NCBI RefSeq assembly: GCF_028293835.1
Contig: NZ_JAQGNX010000127.1
Coordinates: 104,798-168,797 of the forward strand
Direction: 5' to 3'
From: Pseudomonas sp.
Lineage (GTDB): Bacteria; Pseudomonadota; Gammaproteobacteria; Pseudomonadales; Pseudomonadaceae
DNA: 64,000 nt
The position numbers and the translations under genes were made by a program. The notes beneath the pieces were generated by a model. It saw only the letters and a list, made by a program, of their open reading frames with translations. It was not told where the DNA came from and searched no databases. Of this stretch, positions 37,110 through 46,361 are shown in pieces; position 1 is the stretch's first letter, and each line of letters opens with the position of its first letter.

Positions 37110-37988
37110 TCAGTCCTCAAGCATCTTCATGGCGCTGGCCAGGCTCGTGCGCATGCGGCTGAATGAGCGCGCCAGGACCGAGAGCTCATCGTTGCCCTTG
37201 ACGTCCAGTTCCTCGGCATCCACTTGGCCCAGGCTGACCTGATCGGCGAGTCGTGACATCTGTGTGATGCGACGGGTCACGAACAGGTGCACCATGATGT
37301 TGAGCGCAATAAACAGGAAGATGAATATCCCCAGCATCGACACCATGTAGCTGCGCAGCATCAGGTTGGCACGATGGAGTGGTACGTCCATGGGCACCGA
37401 GACTACTTGGGCGCCAATGATTTCCATGTGCTTCCAGCCAAAGCCATTGGCCCGTCCGTAGATGTCCAGCATAGTCTTGGGCGCGGCATCCGGTGTGCTG
37501 TGGCATTGCAGGCATGCTTCGTTTTTGATTTGCATGGGTTGCGCGACATACAGCGCGGAGCCTGTGGACGTCAGGCGCTCGCCCACCAGCTCCGTCAGGC
37601 CTGGTTTGGCGCGCAGCGTGTTGATCAGATCGGCCTCCCAATCGGCGGCGCGGTCACGCAGGTTGGTCGGGTTCAGCGTAGCTTCTTTGTAGCTGAACTC
37701 GGGATAGGAGGCGAGCAACTGGCCCAGGTGCTCGGTGGCCGCATACGAAGGAACCGATTGCGGCACGAACTCCGTTTGCAGGCGCTCCTGCAGCAGCGGT
37801 ACGATCTGGGTGGTGGTGTAGGAGCGAGCTGCCATGGCCGCTTGCATCAACAGGCGGGCATTTTGCAGCGTTTCCTGGCGGGCATTTTCTTGAAGCATGT
37901 AGTTGGTGACAGCCGTGGCCGACGCGAACCCTACGCCGAAGGTGATCAAAAATACGATGTTGAATTTTGCCGCCAGCGACAATTTCAT
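37110..37988 (-). CDS. membrane c-type haem sensor (DUF3365/Tll0287-like) ending in a HAMP domain
   Basis: A 292-residue inner-membrane receptor. A transmembrane helix at about 8-30 leads into a periplasmic domain with a single CxxCH haem-attachment motif (CLQCH) of the Tll0287/DUF3365 type. A second helix (about 215-237) and a HAMP domain follow, and the protein stops right after HAMP (SRMRTSLASAMKM). There is no kinase, cyclase or methyl-accepting domain. The downstream gene 43 bases away encodes a soluble Ser/Thr kinase, so the HAMP output may act on that kinase in trans. ATG 37988 is chosen because the longer form adds a non-conserved leader. Confidence 0.9.
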   Translation of the reverse strand: MKLSLAAKFNIVFLITFGVGFASATAVTNYMLQENARQETLQNARLLMQAAMAARSYTTTQIVPLLQERLQTEFVPQSVPSYAATEHLGQLLASYPEFSYKEATLNPTNLRDRAADWEADLINTLRAKPGLTELVGERLTSTGSALYVAQPMQIKNEACLQCHSTPDAAPKTMLDIYGRANGFGWKHMEIIGAQVVSVPMDVPLHRANLMLRSYMVSMLGIFIFLFIALNIMVHLFVTRRITQMSRLADQVSLGQVDAEELDVKGNDELSVLARSFSRMRTSLASAMKMLED

Positions 37989-38150
37989 GGTGGGCCTTGA
38001 GTGCAGAATCAGGTTGGTTTGCGTGGAGCGAGGCTGCACTCAAAAGCCCCCGTGCTCGCCGCATGCGCCCACGCAAAATGTTGGGTATTTACGTGGCTCA
38101 CGCGTGGGAGCGACAGGATATGGCAGGTCGCCATATTACAGGATTACGTA

Positions 38151-38187
38151 GCGTTTAAAAGGGTGGTTGGGGCTGTCTCTTAAACGC
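38151..38187. repeat. inverted repeat GCGTTTAAAAG / CTCTTAAACGC
   Basis: Ten of eleven bases pair between the arms (38151-38161 and 38177-38187) across a 15-base spacer. It lies between the MFS stop and the haem-sensor start, both on the minus strand. It could terminate the catabolic operon or be an operator; no T-tract follows on either strand. Confidence 0.45.
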
Positions 38188-38219
38188 TGCTGGACACTCT
38201 GCGGCGGGCGGTGTGCTAT

Positions 38220-39536
38220 TCATCTATTTACCATTTTTGCCGGCACGAAAAGCAATATTGCCATCGCTGAAACAAACACACAGGCAGCTACAATCACCAG
38301 GCCGCTGGTCATCGATTGCGTCAAGTCTTTCAAAGCGCCAAGTAGAGCCGGGCCAACGAAGCTCGCCAGGTTGCCAGTAGAGTTGATCAGTGCAATGCCG
38401 GCCGCCGCACCTGCGCCGCCCAGAAAAGAAGTGGGTAAAGCCCAGAACATTGGCAGGGAAGTAATAATCCCTGCGGTGGCAATAATCAGTCCGGTAATGG
38501 CTAGCCACGGTGTTGACGGGAAAAATGCGCAGATCAGGAAACCGGGTACGGCCACCAGCAGCGGGATGACTGCGTGCCAGCGTCGTTCACGATGGCGGTC
38601 GGAGCTTTTACCCGCCAGATACATGCCTAGCAATGCTGCCAGATAAGGCACTGCCGAAAGGGCCCCCACCATGCGGGGGTCAGCGATACCCGAGTTACTG
38701 ATAATACTTGGCTGCCAGAACCCGATGGTGCTGGTGCCCATGACCAGTAAAAACAGAATCCCGCACATCAACCAGACTTTGCCGCCCAACAATCCCTGGC
38801 GTACGGAACTGTGGGTTTTGGTGCTGTTGTCGTGCTTTATTTCTTGCGCGACCAACGCTCTTTCATCGTTGCTCAGCCACCGAGCGTCGGTGACTTTGTC
38901 GGTGAGGAAAAACAACACAACAATACCGAGGAGAAGTGCAGGTGCGGCTTCGATAATGAATAGCCACTGCCAGCCTGCCAATCCTTGTACGGCGTTCATG
39001 GCATGCAGGATATAGCCCGATACCAGGCCACCCAATATTCCTGAGACGGGGTTTCCTGCCATCAATAACGCGACCATTTTTCCACGACGATGGGCTGGAA
39101 ACCACAGGGTGAGATAGAGCACGATGCCGGGGAAAAATCCGGCTTCAGCAATCCCCAGAAAAAAACGCAGTATGTAGAATTGCATCGGCGTATGGACCAG
39201 CGCAGTAGCGGCCGAGATCAGTGACCACGTGATCATGATCCGGGCGATCCAGCGTCGCGCGCCCACCCTGTGCAAGATCATGTTGCTGGGCACTTCGGCG
39301 AAGAAGTAACCAATGAAGAAAATACCGGCGCCAAGGCCGTACACCGCGTTGCTGAACGACAAATCATTGAGCATAGTCAGCTTGGCGAAGCCGACGTTGA
39401 TTCTGTCCAGATAACTGACGACGTAGCAAAGAAACAGCAGCGGCATGAAGCGCCACATTATTTTCTTGAACGTTGATTCCGCCAGCGTTCGGCTGATTTC
39501 GCCGACGTGCTGCTCTGCTGTGTTGAGAATAGTCAT
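38220..39536 (-). CDS. MFS permease, anion:cation symporter (ACS) family
   Basis: A 438-residue 12-helix transporter. Landmarks include the FLCYVVSYLDRINVGFAKL first helix typical of ACS-family phthalate, hydroxycinnamate and tartrate importers, and the PSNMILHRVGARRWIARIMITWG loop motif. It is the last gene of the CoA-dependent catabolic operon, 107 bases after the first crotonase gene, and probably imports that pathway's aromatic or organic acid. Confidence 0.93.
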   Translation of the reverse strand: MTILNTAEQHVGEISRTLAESTFKKIMWRFMPLLFLCYVVSYLDRINVGFAKLTMLNDLSFSNAVYGLGAGIFFIGYFFAEVPSNMILHRVGARRWIARIMITWSLISAATALVHTPMQFYILRFFLGIAEAGFFPGIVLYLTLWFPAHRRGKMVALLMAGNPVSGILGGLVSGYILHAMNAVQGLAGWQWLFIIEAAPALLLGIVVLFFLTDKVTDARWLSNDERALVAQEIKHDNSTKTHSSVRQGLLGGKVWLMCGILFLLVMGTSTIGFWQPSIISNSGIADPRMVGALSAVPYLAALLGMYLAGKSSDRHRERRWHAVIPLLVAVPGFLICAFFPSTPWLAITGLIIATAGIITSLPMFWALPTSFLGGAGAAAGIALINSTGNLASFVGPALLGALKDLTQSMTSGLVIVAACVFVSAMAILLFVPAKMVNR

Positions 39537-39643
39537 CGCTGACTCCTGATTATTTTTATGGAGTACTCGTGATATCAGTGCCCTGTGATCGCCAGCGAAG
39601 GGGTCGTTGGCGATTGTGGCAGTTTTGAATGTTTCCTTAAAAA

Positions 39644-40465
39644 TCAGCTTCCGCTGAAGCGCGCCGGTCGCCGTTCTATGAAATGCGCTACACCTTCCGT
39701 GAAGTCGTCGCTCTGGATACTCAGAAACATCTCGCGATTGGCTAGCGCAATGGACTCGGCAAGGGTCTGGAAAGGCGATTCACCCAACTGCTGTTTGATC
39801 ACCCGCACAGACCGAGGCGAGACATTCAGCGCCAGGTCTTCGGCGTAAATCAGCGTTTGATCCAGCAAGGTATCCGGCGAAAACAGCCGCTCGACCAAGC
39901 CCATGCTCAAGGCTTCCTGAGCCGTGACCTTGCGTGACGAGAACAACAAGTCGGCGGCGTGCCCAGGCCCGACAATGCGCGGCAGTAAGTAGGCGATACC
40001 GTGTTCAGCGATCAACCCGCGCTTGGCGAAGGCCGTGGAAAATATGGCCTTATCGCTGGCAAATCGCATGTCGCTGTATAACGCGAGTACCAATCCCAGA
40101 CCCGCGACAGCACCGTTGATGGCACTGATGATGGGTTTGCGTACTGCAGGAAAATACGAATAGCGGCTTTGATAGTCAGCTCGGCGATTCATGTCATACG
40201 GCCGCATCCACGCCATCTCGCTGATGTCGTCGGGCGGCAATACTTCAAGTTCATCGATGTCCATGCCAGCACAAAATGCTCGGCCGTTGCCGGTCATCAC
40301 GATGACCCGAACGCTGTCATCGCGATCCAGCTGAGCAAACACTTCCCGCAGCTCGGCTTCCATGACTTTGGTCAATGCGTTCATTTTGTCGGGTCGCATC
40401 AGCGTGACGACCGCAACGCGCTCTTGCTCGCCGAAGCGGCTGAGTTCTATCTGGGTGAAGGTCAT
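39644..40465 (-). CDS. crotonase-fold enoyl-CoA hydratase/isomerase family protein (1)
   Basis: A 273-residue crotonase-superfamily enzyme with the oxyanion-hole motif CAGMDIDE and NGAVAGLGL. By eye alignment to rat crotonase, both catalytic glutamates are replaced (Val at the Glu144 position, Phe at Glu164). A Glu in AEHG sits a few residues later. Simple hydratase activity is therefore doubtful; an isomerase, lyase or other reaction is possible. Its start overlaps the aldehyde dehydrogenase stop by 4 bases. Confidence 0.9.
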   Translation of the reverse strand: MTFTQIELSRFGEQERVAVVTLMRPDKMNALTKVMEAELREVFAQLDRDDSVRVIVMTGNGRAFCAGMDIDELEVLPPDDISEMAWMRPYDMNRRADYQSRYSYFPAVRKPIISAINGAVAGLGLVLALYSDMRFASDKAIFSTAFAKRGLIAEHGIAYLLPRIVGPGHAADLLFSSRKVTAQEALSMGLVERLFSPDTLLDQTLIYAEDLALNVSPRSVRVIKQQLGESPFQTLAESIALANREMFLSIQSDDFTEGVAHFIERRPARFSGS

Positions 40466-41895
40466 GATTTATCCCTCGCAACGGGCATCTGAATGGCACG
40501 TATTTCCACGAACTCCTCGATACCAAATGTTCCGCCTTCACGCCCCAAGCCAGAGTCGCCGAAGCCGCCGAAGGGCGCTGCCGCGTTATAGGGCGCGCCA
40601 TTAACGTCGACCTGGCCGGCGCGCAATTGGCGTGCGAGCGTTAACCCCTGGTCGATTTCGCCTGCCCATACCGCAGCGGCCAATCCATAGGCGGTGCCGT
40701 TGGCAATGTCCACTGCCTGCTGTTCGTTTTCATAAGTGATGACGCTTAGCACCGGGCCAAATACTTCCTGCTGCGCCAGTGCCGAACCTGCTGGCACACG
40801 ACCGAAAATCGTAGGCGCGATGAAGTAGCCATTTGCAGGTATTGCCGCTTGGCTGCCGCCGGCAATCAGGTCGAACCCTTGGGATTCGCTGTCGGCGATG
40901 AACGCCCGTACACGATCCCGATGGGCCGCAGAAACCAGTGGCCCCATGCGGGTGGCTGGGTCCAAAGGATCCCCCAACGTCAGCCGCGTTACGGCGTCAG
41001 CGAGCAAGTCGCGATAGATGTCGTACAGCTCAGCTGGAACGAGCAAGCGGGTCAGTGAATTGCACGATTGTCCCGAGTTGAGGAAACACGAGCCAACGAC
41101 CTGGCGGACTACGCTTTCGGGAGACGCATCTGGTGTCGCGATGCACGCGGACTTGCCGCCCAGCTCCAGGGAAACACGCTTCAGAGCCTGGCCGGCAGAG
41201 GCGGCGATGCGGCGACCAACTGCGGTAGAGCCGGTGAACGACAATAAGGCGACATCCGGATGATCGACGAGCGCCTGGCCGGTGGCCGCATCGCCCAGAA
41301 CGATGTTCAACACGCCATCAGGCAGGCCGGCTGCGAGCGCCGCTTCACCCAATGCACGCGCGGTGCATGGCGCCAATTCCGACGGTTTGAGTACCACGGT
41401 GCAGCCGGCAACCAACGCTGCGGCAACCTTGCCGGTCATCTGGTGCAGGGGATAATTCCACGGCGTAATTGCGCCGACCACTCCGACCGGAACATGGGTG
41501 ATCGTGGAGTGACCGACAAAGGTGTCTGCCAGCGTCTCGACGGCCAGATCGGCTGTCCCACGCCATGCAAGAATGGGCGCCTGCACTTGAATTCTGTGGG
41601 ACAGCTTGAGTGGCATGCCGACCTCGGCGGCGATCCCTTGTGCAAGCTGTTCAACCTGCTCTTCGAGTTGATCGGCGATAGCGCGCACATAGTCAGCGCG
41701 TGTGCTGACCGGTAACCTCGACCATGATGCAAACGCTTTTTTCGCAGCCCGGACGGCGAGGTCGATTTCCCCGCAGGTGCCATGGGCTACCTGCGCAAGC
41801 TCGGCTTCTGTTGCAGAGTTATAGAGGGGTGTGGTTTCGGCAGATTGCGCCGCGATCCACGACCCATTGATCAGGTGGTGTTGATAGGCAGTCAT
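40462..41895 (-). CDS. NAD(P)-dependent aldehyde dehydrogenase
   Basis: A 477-residue aldehyde dehydrogenase. ELGGKSA supplies the general-base Glu and SGQSCNS the catalytic Cys. The cofactor-binding PWNYPLH and FTGSTAVGRRI segments are intact. Length and context resemble vanillin or salicylaldehyde dehydrogenases in CoA-dependent side-chain shortening. It is coupled by 4-base ATGA overlaps to crotonase genes on both sides. The actual aldehyde is inferred to be the product of the crotonase/lyase step. Confidence 0.93.
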   Translation of the reverse strand: MTAYQHHLINGSWIAAQSAETTPLYNSATEAELAQVAHGTCGEIDLAVRAAKKAFASWSRLPVSTRADYVRAIADQLEEQVEQLAQGIAAEVGMPLKLSHRIQVQAPILAWRGTADLAVETLADTFVGHSTITHVPVGVVGAITPWNYPLHQMTGKVAAALVAGCTVVLKPSELAPCTARALGEAALAAGLPDGVLNIVLGDAATGQALVDHPDVALLSFTGSTAVGRRIAASAGQALKRVSLELGGKSACIATPDASPESVVRQVVGSCFLNSGQSCNSLTRLLVPAELYDIYRDLLADAVTRLTLGDPLDPATRMGPLVSAAHRDRVRAFIADSESQGFDLIAGGSQAAIPANGYFIAPTIFGRVPAGSALAQQEVFGPVLSVITYENEQQAVDIANGTAYGLAAAVWAGEIDQGLTLARQLRAGQVDVNGAPYNAAAPFGGFGDSGLGREGGTFGIEEFVEIRAIQMPVARDKS

Positions 41896-42686
41896 GGCTT
41901 GGTTCCTTTGCGTGAACGGGCGTCTATAAACGCACTCATCAAGGTCTGCGGTTCACCGCTGGCGTAACATTCGAGCTGTGCCCGAATGCCAGCAGTACAG
42001 GCTTCGTCGAAGCCCGGTTGAGTCATCGCCCGAAAGCGTTGTTTGGACAAACGAACGGCGGTTGCCGGGTGCTGCGCCATCGATCGGGCGCGAGCAAGCG
42101 CCGCATCTAGCAGGTCAGCGGTCTGCAGCTCTGTGATCAGTCCGATTTCATAAGCACGCTGCCCATTAATCAGTTCGCCTGACAAAGACATCTGCGTGTT
42201 GTGGGTCAGGCCCACATGCAGCGACAGTAGATATGAGCCGACAATGCTGGCGAGGCCGGCTTTTACCTCGGGTTGACCGATCCGCGCGTTGGGCGAGGCC
42301 ATCCGCCAATCAGCGCACAGCGCCAACTGCATACCCGCACCGGCGGCCACGCCGTTAATCGCGACCACGCAGGGCTTGTCCAGGTCGCGTACTGCCTGAT
42401 ACATGGCGCGTTGCGCGGTGAGCCAAGGCGCGATCTGTTGCCATTCAATAGCGCTGGCTTCTTCCAGGTCCTGACCGGCGCAAAACGCTCGGTCTCCGGC
42501 GCCGGTCAGCACAATCGCGCCAACAGTCGGGTCTTGATTAAGCTGCTCCAGCGTTGCGATTAATGCGCAACGCAGGCTCTGATTGACCGCGTTCAAATTG
42601 GCGGGGCGATTAAGCGTCACTAGCGCAACCTGATCTTCGATTTCAACCAACACGCTGCGTTGGTTATCGACCCTGGTGATGCTCAT
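41892..42686 (-). CDS. crotonase-fold enoyl-CoA hydratase/lyase family protein (2)
   Basis: A 264-residue crotonase-superfamily enzyme with the CAGQDLEE oxyanion motif and NGVAAGAGM. By eye it keeps the Glu164-type residue in IGQPEVKAG but has Gln at the Glu144 position. Feruloyl-CoA hydratase-lyase also relies on only the second Glu, so a hydratase-lyase role is reasonable though unproven. It overlaps the ADP-forming synthetase and aldehyde dehydrogenase genes by 4 bases each. Confidence 0.9.
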   Translation of the reverse strand: MSITRVDNQRSVLVEIEDQVALVTLNRPANLNAVNQSLRCALIATLEQLNQDPTVGAIVLTGAGDRAFCAGQDLEEASAIEWQQIAPWLTAQRAMYQAVRDLDKPCVVAINGVAAGAGMQLALCADWRMASPNARIGQPEVKAGLASIVGSYLLSLHVGLTHNTQMSLSGELINGQRAYEIGLITELQTADLLDAALARARSMAQHPATAVRLSKQRFRAMTQPGFDEACTAGIRAQLECYASGEPQTLMSAFIDARSRKGTKP

Positions 42687-44773
42687 GGTGCCTCCCGGTA
42701 TTCGATAACTGCGTCAACAGCCACTACGCCTTCGGCCATAACCATGACCGGATTAATATCGACGCTCAGCAGGTTGGCCTGGTGTTGCAGGGCAAAGTTG
42801 CCCAGTGCCACCGCCGCTCTGGCCAGCGCAGGCGCGTCCAGTGCAGGTTGACCGCGAGCGCCCTTGAGTACCGGTGCGATACGCAGTCGACCGATTGCCT
42901 CCAGGGCCTGGGCCTCATTGAACGGGGCGAGCAACGACACGGAGTCGTTGCGAATCTCCACCAGGGTGCCGCCTTCGCCGATCACCACCAGTGGACCGAA
43001 CAGCGGATCGACGACGACACCGAGCATGAATTCATGCAGCCCCTTGACTGAGCGGGCAACGATTAGCCGTCCATGGGGCACACCCAGCTTGTCCAGCGCT
43101 CCCAGGCATTTACGTGCTGCGTCTAAAGCGGCCTTTGGATCAGCAAGGTTGAGGTGCACCAAGCCGTGCTCACTTTTATGCGGCACCTGCGCAGCGCAAC
43201 CTTTGATCACGACGCGCCCGCCAAAGTCAGCGGTGATACGCGCCGCGTTCTCGGGGTCGTGGCACACCTGGTGTTGGACCACCGGCACGCCGGCATTTGC
43301 CAGCAGGGCCAAGCTGTCGGCCTCGTCGAGCAGGCCGGCGTATGCAGCCGGCTGCGAAGCAAAAGGGGTGGGAACGGATGAGCCGTTCCACTGACAGTGC
43401 CGGGCATACTGACGAAGCGCTGACACTGCATCACTTTCGTTGCGAAAGCTCGGTACGCCTGCCTGGTGAAAAATCCCTCGAACATCTGCCTGTGGCGCCG
43501 TCATGACGACGGGTTTGCCAGTGCGCTGCATAAATTGCGCAGTGGTCTGGGCAAGTCCCGGCACATCGTAGCCTGGGCCCGCCACCGGTATGCCTATGAG
43601 AAACATGTCAGCGTCAGGGTCGTCGCCGAGGGCCTCCAGAACCCGCGGAAACATCTCTCCATTGCCCAGCAGAGCGGCCGTCAGATCCAATGGGTTAGCG
43701 GCGTTGGCGAAGTCGGGAATGAGCCCTTTGAGGCGTTCGCAAGTAGCAACAGCCAGCTCAGTCAGTGCCAGTCCGACACGGTCTGCGGCGTCCGCACACA
43801 GCACGCCGACGGCACCGCTGTGGCTCATGACTACGGTACGGCCTGCGCCCGGCTCAAAGCCATTCAGGTACAGCGGCGCGGCGTTGACCAACTCATGAAT
43901 ATCATGGGCGCGCCAGATGCCGTGCTTATCGAGAAAGGCGTTCAAGGCGCCGTCCTGACCGACCATGGCGCCCGTATGAGACGCGGCGGCGGCGGCGCCC
44001 TTATCGCTGACGCCTCCTTTAAGCAACACAATGTGGCAGCCGTTTTGACGACCTGCATAGGCGGCTTCTGCCAGTAATCGCGGATTGGAGACGGTTTCGA
44101 CGTATACCAGAATCAGGCGAATCTGCGGGTCGTCAACCAGTAGCCGGGTCAGTTCGGAGACACCCAAATCAGCATCGTTGCCGGTGGCGGCCACATAACG
44201 AACGCCATAGCCCTGTTCACGCAGCATCGCGTAAGGCATGACGCTCGCCGCACCGCTTTGGCTTACGATCGCGATCGGCCCGTCTGCTGGCATCACTTCC
44301 ATGAACATGGTGCTGAAATTCAACACGGCACCGTTGGAAAAATTGGCAAAGCCTTGTGCGTTGGGTCCGATCAATCGCATCCCATGCAAGCGCGCAAAGT
44401 GGACAATATCATTTTGTAACTGGCGACCCATCTCACCGGTTTCGGCAAAGCCGGACGCCATCACCACTGCGGTGGCTACGCCTAATCGAGCGCAGTCCTT
44501 GATTGCTTGGACTGCGGCCAAGCCAGAAACCGCGATGATTGCTGTGTCTGGAACGAGATCAAGTGCGGCCAGGTTGGGATAGCACTGAATCCCTTGTACT
44601 GATTCGCGCTTGGGATTGATGGGTAAAATGCGGCCGGTATAACCGAACTTGAGCAGGTAATGAACGGGTCGTCCGCCCACTTTATTGGGATCGTCCGACG
44701 CGCCAATGATAGCGACGCTGGAAGGGTCCAGCAGCGATGCCGCTGCCGAGCCAGTTTTATTGTTATGGGCCAT
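42683..44773 (-). CDS. ADP-forming acyl-CoA synthetase (acetate-CoA ligase family, fused alpha-beta)
   Basis: A 696-residue NDP-forming acyl-CoA synthetase. The N-terminal CoA-binding domain (SVAIIGASDDPNKVGGRP) is followed by succinyl-CoA-ligase-like flavodoxin domains with the phosphohistidine loop SHTGAMVGQ. A C-terminal ATP-grasp domain follows (GGRVVIKGCA..PHKSEHG). Sphingobium FerA, a feruloyl-CoA synthetase, belongs to this superfamily. I start at ATG 44773 (MAHNNKTG). It heads the operon and is divergent from a LysR regulator. Confidence 0.92.
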   Translation of the reverse strand: MAHNNKTGSAAASLLDPSSVAIIGASDDPNKVGGRPVHYLLKFGYTGRILPINPKRESVQGIQCYPNLAALDLVPDTAIIAVSGLAAVQAIKDCARLGVATAVVMASGFAETGEMGRQLQNDIVHFARLHGMRLIGPNAQGFANFSNGAVLNFSTMFMEVMPADGPIAIVSQSGAASVMPYAMLREQGYGVRYVAATGNDADLGVSELTRLLVDDPQIRLILVYVETVSNPRLLAEAAYAGRQNGCHIVLLKGGVSDKGAAAAASHTGAMVGQDGALNAFLDKHGIWRAHDIHELVNAAPLYLNGFEPGAGRTVVMSHSGAVGVLCADAADRVGLALTELAVATCERLKGLIPDFANAANPLDLTAALLGNGEMFPRVLEALGDDPDADMFLIGIPVAGPGYDVPGLAQTTAQFMQRTGKPVVMTAPQADVRGIFHQAGVPSFRNESDAVSALRQYARHCQWNGSSVPTPFASQPAAYAGLLDEADSLALLANAGVPVVQHQVCHDPENAARITADFGGRVVIKGCAAQVPHKSEHGLVHLNLADPKAALDAARKCLGALDKLGVPHGRLIVARSVKGLHEFMLGVVVDPLFGPLVVIGEGGTLVEIRNDSVSLLAPFNEAQALEAIGRLRIAPVLKGARGQPALDAPALARAAVALGNFALQHQANLLSVDINPVMVMAEGVVAVDAVIEYREAP

Positions 44774-44939
44774 AGGGCTCTCGATTCTGAGGGTGACTTC
44801 AGGGCTGATTCCGAGTCTATGGATCGGGGATGGCATCTGGAAGTGTCATATGAGCGATATCAGATAGACCGAAAAGAGATGGCTGCATGGCAATGAGTGG
44901 TTTATGTTCTGGTCACGAAAAGACGTAAGAGCGCACCCC

Positions 44940-45836
44940 ATGAATCTCAAACAGCTACAAAGCGTGCTGCTGATGGACGAGTTGGGCTCTATCTCCAGGA
45001 CCGCCGTTGCGTTAGGTACCGCTCAATCACTGGTCAGCCGCCAACTGGCTCAGCTAGAAGTCGAGTGGGGCGATCAATTGTTTGTGCGCACGGGGCGGGG
45101 ACTAGTGCTGTCTGACTTTGGGCGGCTTGTTCTGCCGCAGATCCGTCTGCTGCTGGATCAAGCAGAACGGTTGGAGACCCTGGTTAGAGAGTCCGCAGGC
45201 ATACCAGCAGGCACCGTACATATTGGCGTTCTTCCCTCCATGTCCCGCAGGCTATTACCCTCGTTGTTCGCCCAGTTACGAATTCATGCCCCGGCTGTGC
45301 GCCTTCACGTCGTTGAGGGTTTCAGTGGCGACCTGGATGAAAAACTGGCATCAGGTGAGCTCGATTTGATCATTGTTAACCGCTATGGCGTTTCCAACGC
45401 CCGGGATGAAGAAACGTTGGGCATCGTTGACACTTATCTGGTTGGAAAGGCCGGGAGCCTGTCGGCCCATCAACCGCAGGTACACTTCGCCGCCTTATCG
45501 GATTTCCCGCTGATTCTGCCGTCGCGTCCCAACGGATTGAGAACCACGCTCGATCAGTTGGCGCGCAAGCACCAGGTCACATTAAACGTAGTCATCGAGG
45601 TGGATACGTTGAACGCCATGAAAGATGTCGCGGCGGGGGGTGAAGCGTTCACCATCCTGCCGCTTCTGGCCGTACAAGAGGATGTCGAGCGTGGGCTGCT
45701 GGACGCGGTGCAAATTTGCAGACCGGATATCAAACGAACGATCGCATTGGCGTTCACCCATCAACATCCACTGTCCAAAGCCGCCAGGGTCGTAGGCAGT
45801 TATGTCCGGGAACTGGCTAAACCGCTTCTCGTCTAG
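44940..45836 (+). CDS. LysR-family transcriptional regulator of the CoA-dependent operon
   Basis: A 298-residue LysR protein. It opens MNLKQLQSVLLMDELGSISRTAVALGTAQSLVSRQL with the winged helix-turn-helix, followed by an effector domain. The start ATG 44940 is the conserved one. It is divergent from the acyl-CoA synthetase gene across 166 bases, so it is the probable inducer-responsive activator of that operon. Confidence 0.93.
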   Translation: MNLKQLQSVLLMDELGSISRTAVALGTAQSLVSRQLAQLEVEWGDQLFVRTGRGLVLSDFGRLVLPQIRLLLDQAERLETLVRESAGIPAGTVHIGVLPSMSRRLLPSLFAQLRIHAPAVRLHVVEGFSGDLDEKLASGELDLIIVNRYGVSNARDEETLGIVDTYLVGKAGSLSAHQPQVHFAALSDFPLILPSRPNGLRTTLDQLARKHQVTLNVVIEVDTLNAMKDVAAGGEAFTILPLLAVQEDVERGLLDAVQICRPDIKRTIALAFTHQHPLSKAARVVGSYVRELAKPLLV

Positions 45837-45900
45837 ATTGCGTTAGTACCCAAAGGACCGAGATTGAAACGCTGAGTTTCTCTCCAATGGTCGACCCACA

Positions 45901-45923
45901 CCCCGGTCTAGATTAAGCCGGGG
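45901..45923 (+). terminator. weak hairpin CCCCGG..CCGGGG after LysR gene
   Basis: A 6-base GC stem with an 11-base loop lies 64 bases past the LysR stop. No T-tract follows on the plus strand, so it is at best a weak or Rho-assisted terminator. Confidence 0.3.
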
Positions 45924-45963
45924 ATGGACCTTCAATTATGAAAACGCAAGATGGTTAAACGGC

Positions 45964-46345
45964 TTATGGCATTGAGGATCCGGGTTGCAGCTCCTTGGCC
46001 TGTTCCACCTTGGCAGCCGAGCTCTTGCCAGTACTGACTATATTTCGCTTGCCGAATATCAACCAGTCGCCCGATAAAACAGGAGCACGGCGACTACTGC
46101 GATTGCGGTGCGCAACGCACGAGCGAAAAATATGGTATCCAGCAGACCGGGACAAATAGGGCGACAGTGAGAGGCCTATCAAATCGGGAGATAAATCGTT
46201 ATAACCGTCGAAGACGGCGGTCACTTCAAAGTTGCCGACGTTAAGTCTGAAGTAGCCTGGAACTTGTGTCTTGACCTGGGCGGGCACAGTGGCCTGGACG
46301 GCACACGCTGTCAGCAGCAGATTAGCCAAAGCGCCACACGCCAGG
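45964..46345 (-). pseudogene. truncated MBL-fold metallo-hydrolase remnant
   Basis: The minus-strand frame encodes the signal-peptide core and first 40 or so mature residues of a periplasmic metallo-beta-lactamase-fold hydrolase (VPGYFRLNVGNFEVTAVFDGYNDL). It then diverges into non-family sequence after about residue 60. The hydrophobic signal core (LNLLACGALANLLLTA) continues upstream of any start codon right up to a junction with a fragment of another gene. The true start is therefore lost, and both ends are missing. It cannot make a working enzyme. Confidence 0.75.
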
Positions 46346-46361
46346 AGATTCAGGTCTTCGA

